Shown here in pieces: positions 5,094-6,732 of a stretch of DNA of 6,732 bases. Every line of letters starts with the position of its first letter. The stretch's first letter is position 1. Below the pieces are notes generated by a model. The model was given only the letters and a program-made list of their open reading frames with translations. It had not been told where the DNA came from and did not search any database. The stretch comes from Nitrosomonas sp. (lineage in GTDB: Bacteria > Pseudomonadota > Gammaproteobacteria > Burkholderiales > Nitrosomonadaceae), in the NCBI GenBank assembly GCA_005779435.1, contig SXJH01000058.1:1-6732 (forward strand). Reading direction: 5' to 3'. A program made the translations under genes and the position numbers.

Positions 5094-6732
5094 CTACGTT
5101 TTCAGTGTAGATCCCGATTCTAATTCTTCCCATCGCGCAAGACAGTCTGTCAGCTCCGTTTCAATCGCAGCGAAGCGCGTTTGCAGTGTTTTCGCTTCTT
5201 CCGGGTTGTCGCGAAAAATCGTTGAATCATTTAAACGCAACAAAATATCCGCTTGTTCTTGTTCCAGCGCATCAATTTTACCAGGTAATGCCTCAAGCTC
5301 CCGCATTTCTTGGTAACTCGGTTTTTTTGCTCGTGCGGCCCTGGGCGATTTTGAGACACTGGCTGGTGAATTATCCGATTGCTTGGATAAAATCTTCGTC
5401 TGATTGCTATTGTCTTCGAATTGTTTTACACGGATCCAATCTTCATAACCGCCAATATATTCACATATTTTTCCATTTCCTTCAAATGCAATTACCTGAG
5501 TCACCACGTTATCCAGAAATTCGCGGTCGTGACTGACCAAAAATAATGTGCCCGCATACTCCTGCAATAAAGTTTCAAGCAATTCCAGCGTCTCAATATC
5601 CAAATCGTTGGTCGGCTCATCCAGCACCAACACATTCGCGGGACGGGCAAACAATCGCGCCAGCAGCAATCGATTCCGTTCCCCGCCCGAAAGCGATTTG
5701 ACCGGAGAGCGCGCTCGTTCCGGTGCAAATAGAAAGTCTTCCAAGTAACTGATCACATGTTTGCGTTTGCCGTTGATTTCGACGAAATCCGATCCCGGAC
5801 TAATGGTATCCGTCAACACCATTTCCTCATCGAGCTGTTCGCGCATTTGATCGAAATAGGCCACGGTTAATTTGGTGCCTTGCTGAATTTCGCCGGAATC
5901 CGGTTGCAGCTCGCCCAGAATCAATTTCAGCAGCGTAGACTTACCGGCACCGTTCGGCCCCAGCAATCCCACGCGATCGCCGCGCAGGATGCGGCAGGAA
6001 AAATTGTCGATGATCGTTTTATCGCCATAGCTTTTGCTGACATTTTCCAGCTCGGCGACCAGCTTGCCCGAACGTTCGCCCGCGTCGAGACCGATATTCG
6101 CCTTGCCGACCTTATCCCGCCGCGCTGCGCGTTCCCGCCGCAACGACTCCAGACGGCGCACCCGGCCTTCGTTTCTGGTGCGCCGCGCCTCGATCCCCTT
6201 GCGTATCCAAACCTCTTCCTGCGCCAGCACTTTATCGAATTTCTGATTGTGCATCGCCTCCACTTCCAGCATGTCGGCTTTCTTTTGCTGATAAGCGGAG
6301 AATTTTCCGGGAAAAGACGCCAGATTGCCGCGATCCAGCTCGACAATCCTCGTCGCCACATTATCCAGAAAGCGCCGATCGTGCGTAACAAACAGAATAC
6401 TGCCCGAAAACTCCTGCAAAAACCCTTCCAGCCATTCAATAGCCGAAAAATCCAGATGATTGGTCGGCTCATCCAATAACAGCACATCCGGCGATATTAC
6501 CAACGCGCGCGCCAACGCCACTCGCTTCTTCAATCCGCCCGAAAGATGCGCGATCAAAGTATCCACAGGCAATTCCAATTTATCGATTACGGTTTCGATT
6601 TTCGCCTGCAGACTCCATCCGCTCTCCAGCTCCAGCGTATTTTGCAAATCCTGCAAACGATTCAGCAACACCTGCGTATCTCCCGCAGCATCACCGAGCG
6701 CCTGCGACGTGGCATGATATTCCAGCAAAACC
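5094..6732 (-). CDS. uup: ABC-F family ATPase Uup, 5' partial
   Basis: Soluble ABC-F protein with two ATPase domains and no membrane part. Uup is linked to ribosome function and, in E. coli, to transposon excision and DNA branch metabolism. Numbering from the TTG at 6728: the first ATPase domain shows LSGG (62–65), VLLLDEPTNHLD (82–93) and switch H116, and the inter-domain linker spans about 145–225 with EEVWIRKGIEARRTRNEGR. The second domain has Walker A GPNGAGKST (257–265), LSGGE (346–350), VLVLDEPTNDLD (366–377) and H400. The charged C-terminal region (about 465–540) looks like a coiled coil, as in Uup. The frame runs past base 6732 with no stop, so roughly 95 N-terminal residues, including the first Walker A, are outside the window and the TTG is not the true start. 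The EARRTRNEGR linker and the coiled-coil tail favour Uup over other ABC-F types. No terminator is visible after its stop. Confidence 0.94.
   Translation of the reverse strand, partial: VLLEYHATSQALGDAAGDTQVLLNRLQDLQNTLELESGWSLQAKIETVIDKLELPVDTLIAHLSGGLKKRVALARALVISPDVLLLDEPTNHLDFSAIEWLEGFLQEFSGSILFVTHDRRFLDNVATRIVELDRGNLASFPGKFSAYQQKKADMLEVEAMHNQKFDKVLAQEEVWIRKGIEARRTRNEGRVRRLESLRRERAARRDKVGKANIGLDAGERSGKLVAELENVSKSYGDKTIIDNFSCRILRGDRVGLLGPNGAGKSTLLKLILGELQPDSGEIQQGTKLTVAYFDQMREQLDEEMVLTDTISPGSDFVEINGKRKHVISYLEDFLFAPERARSPVKSLSGGERNRLLLARLFARPANVLVLDEPTNDLDIETLELLETLLQEYAGTLFLVSHDREFLDNVVTQVIAFEGNGKICEYIGGYEDWIRVKQFEDNSNQTKILSKQSDNSPASVSKSPRAARAKKPSYQEMRELEALPGKIDALEQEQADILLRLNDSTIFRDNPEEAKTLQTRFAAIETELTDCLARWEELESGSTLKT

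Noticed and set aside
5023..5316. 97-codon plus-strand frame covering the uup 3' end and the cytochrome promoter
   Set aside because: It has no Shine-Dalgarno site and a Ser-rich composition consistent with antisense reading of the uup coiled-coil end.
5880..6479. 199-codon open frame on the plus strand inside uup
   Set aside because: It is a shadow of the conserved ATPase gene on the other strand, with no recognisable motif and no convincing start site.
5927..6487. 186-codon minus-strand frame overlapping uup in another register
   Set aside because: It is Trp-, Arg- and Cys-rich nonsense typical of a shifted coding frame. The correct frame carries all the ABC motifs, so there is no frameshift.
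1..6732. Search for a defence system, mobile element, CRISPR array or tRNA
   Set aside because: All sizeable coding regions are explained by conserved housekeeping genes, and the non-coding gaps total under 250 bases and contain no repeats, cloverleaf or transposase remnants.

Overview
The window looks like an ordinary chromosomal housekeeping region of a betaproteobacterium. Protein resemblance, the gene order aat–bpt–pyrD–rnfB–nth–DUF1841, moderate GC content and two small c-type cytochromes suggest a Nitrosomonas-like or other Nitrosomonadales organism. That placement is judged from the sequence alone and is only moderately certain.

Positions 1–4240 hold six tightly packed plus-strand genes: aat (5' end cut by the window edge), bpt, pyrD, a soluble rnfB-like ferredoxin gene, nth, and a DUF1841 gene. 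Gaps are 2, 8 and 5 bases, then a 4-base ATGA overlap, then 11 bases, so they read as one operon. The first two genes form an N-degron pair. Aat adds Leu/Phe to N-terminal Lys/Arg, and Bpt adds Leu to N-terminal Asp/Glu, marking proteins for ClpS/ClpAP. PyrD makes orotate for pyrimidine synthesis. RnfB carries predicted Fe-S clusters and overlaps nth, whose product is an Fe-S DNA repair glycosylase. DUF1841 is uncharacterised.

Positions 4241–4302 separate convergent genes and contain a perfect 12-bp inverted repeat, a likely terminator. On the minus strand, two small secreted monoheme cytochromes c (4986–4660, then 4632–4303) lie 27 bases apart and form a two-gene unit. A good sigma70-like promoter and a strong Shine-Dalgarno site lie in front of the first.

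Positions 5094–6732 hold a minus-strand ABC-F ATPase of the Uup type, cut by the right window edge, so its N-terminal part with the first Walker A motif is missing.

I found no RNA genes, mobile elements, CRISPR arrays or phage genes, and no convincing new multi-gene system. The points most worth a second look are the Rnf subunit B without a membrane anchor coupled to nth, the His/Glu pattern in the DUF1841 protein, and the paired monoheme cytochromes that resemble a split cytochrome c4.
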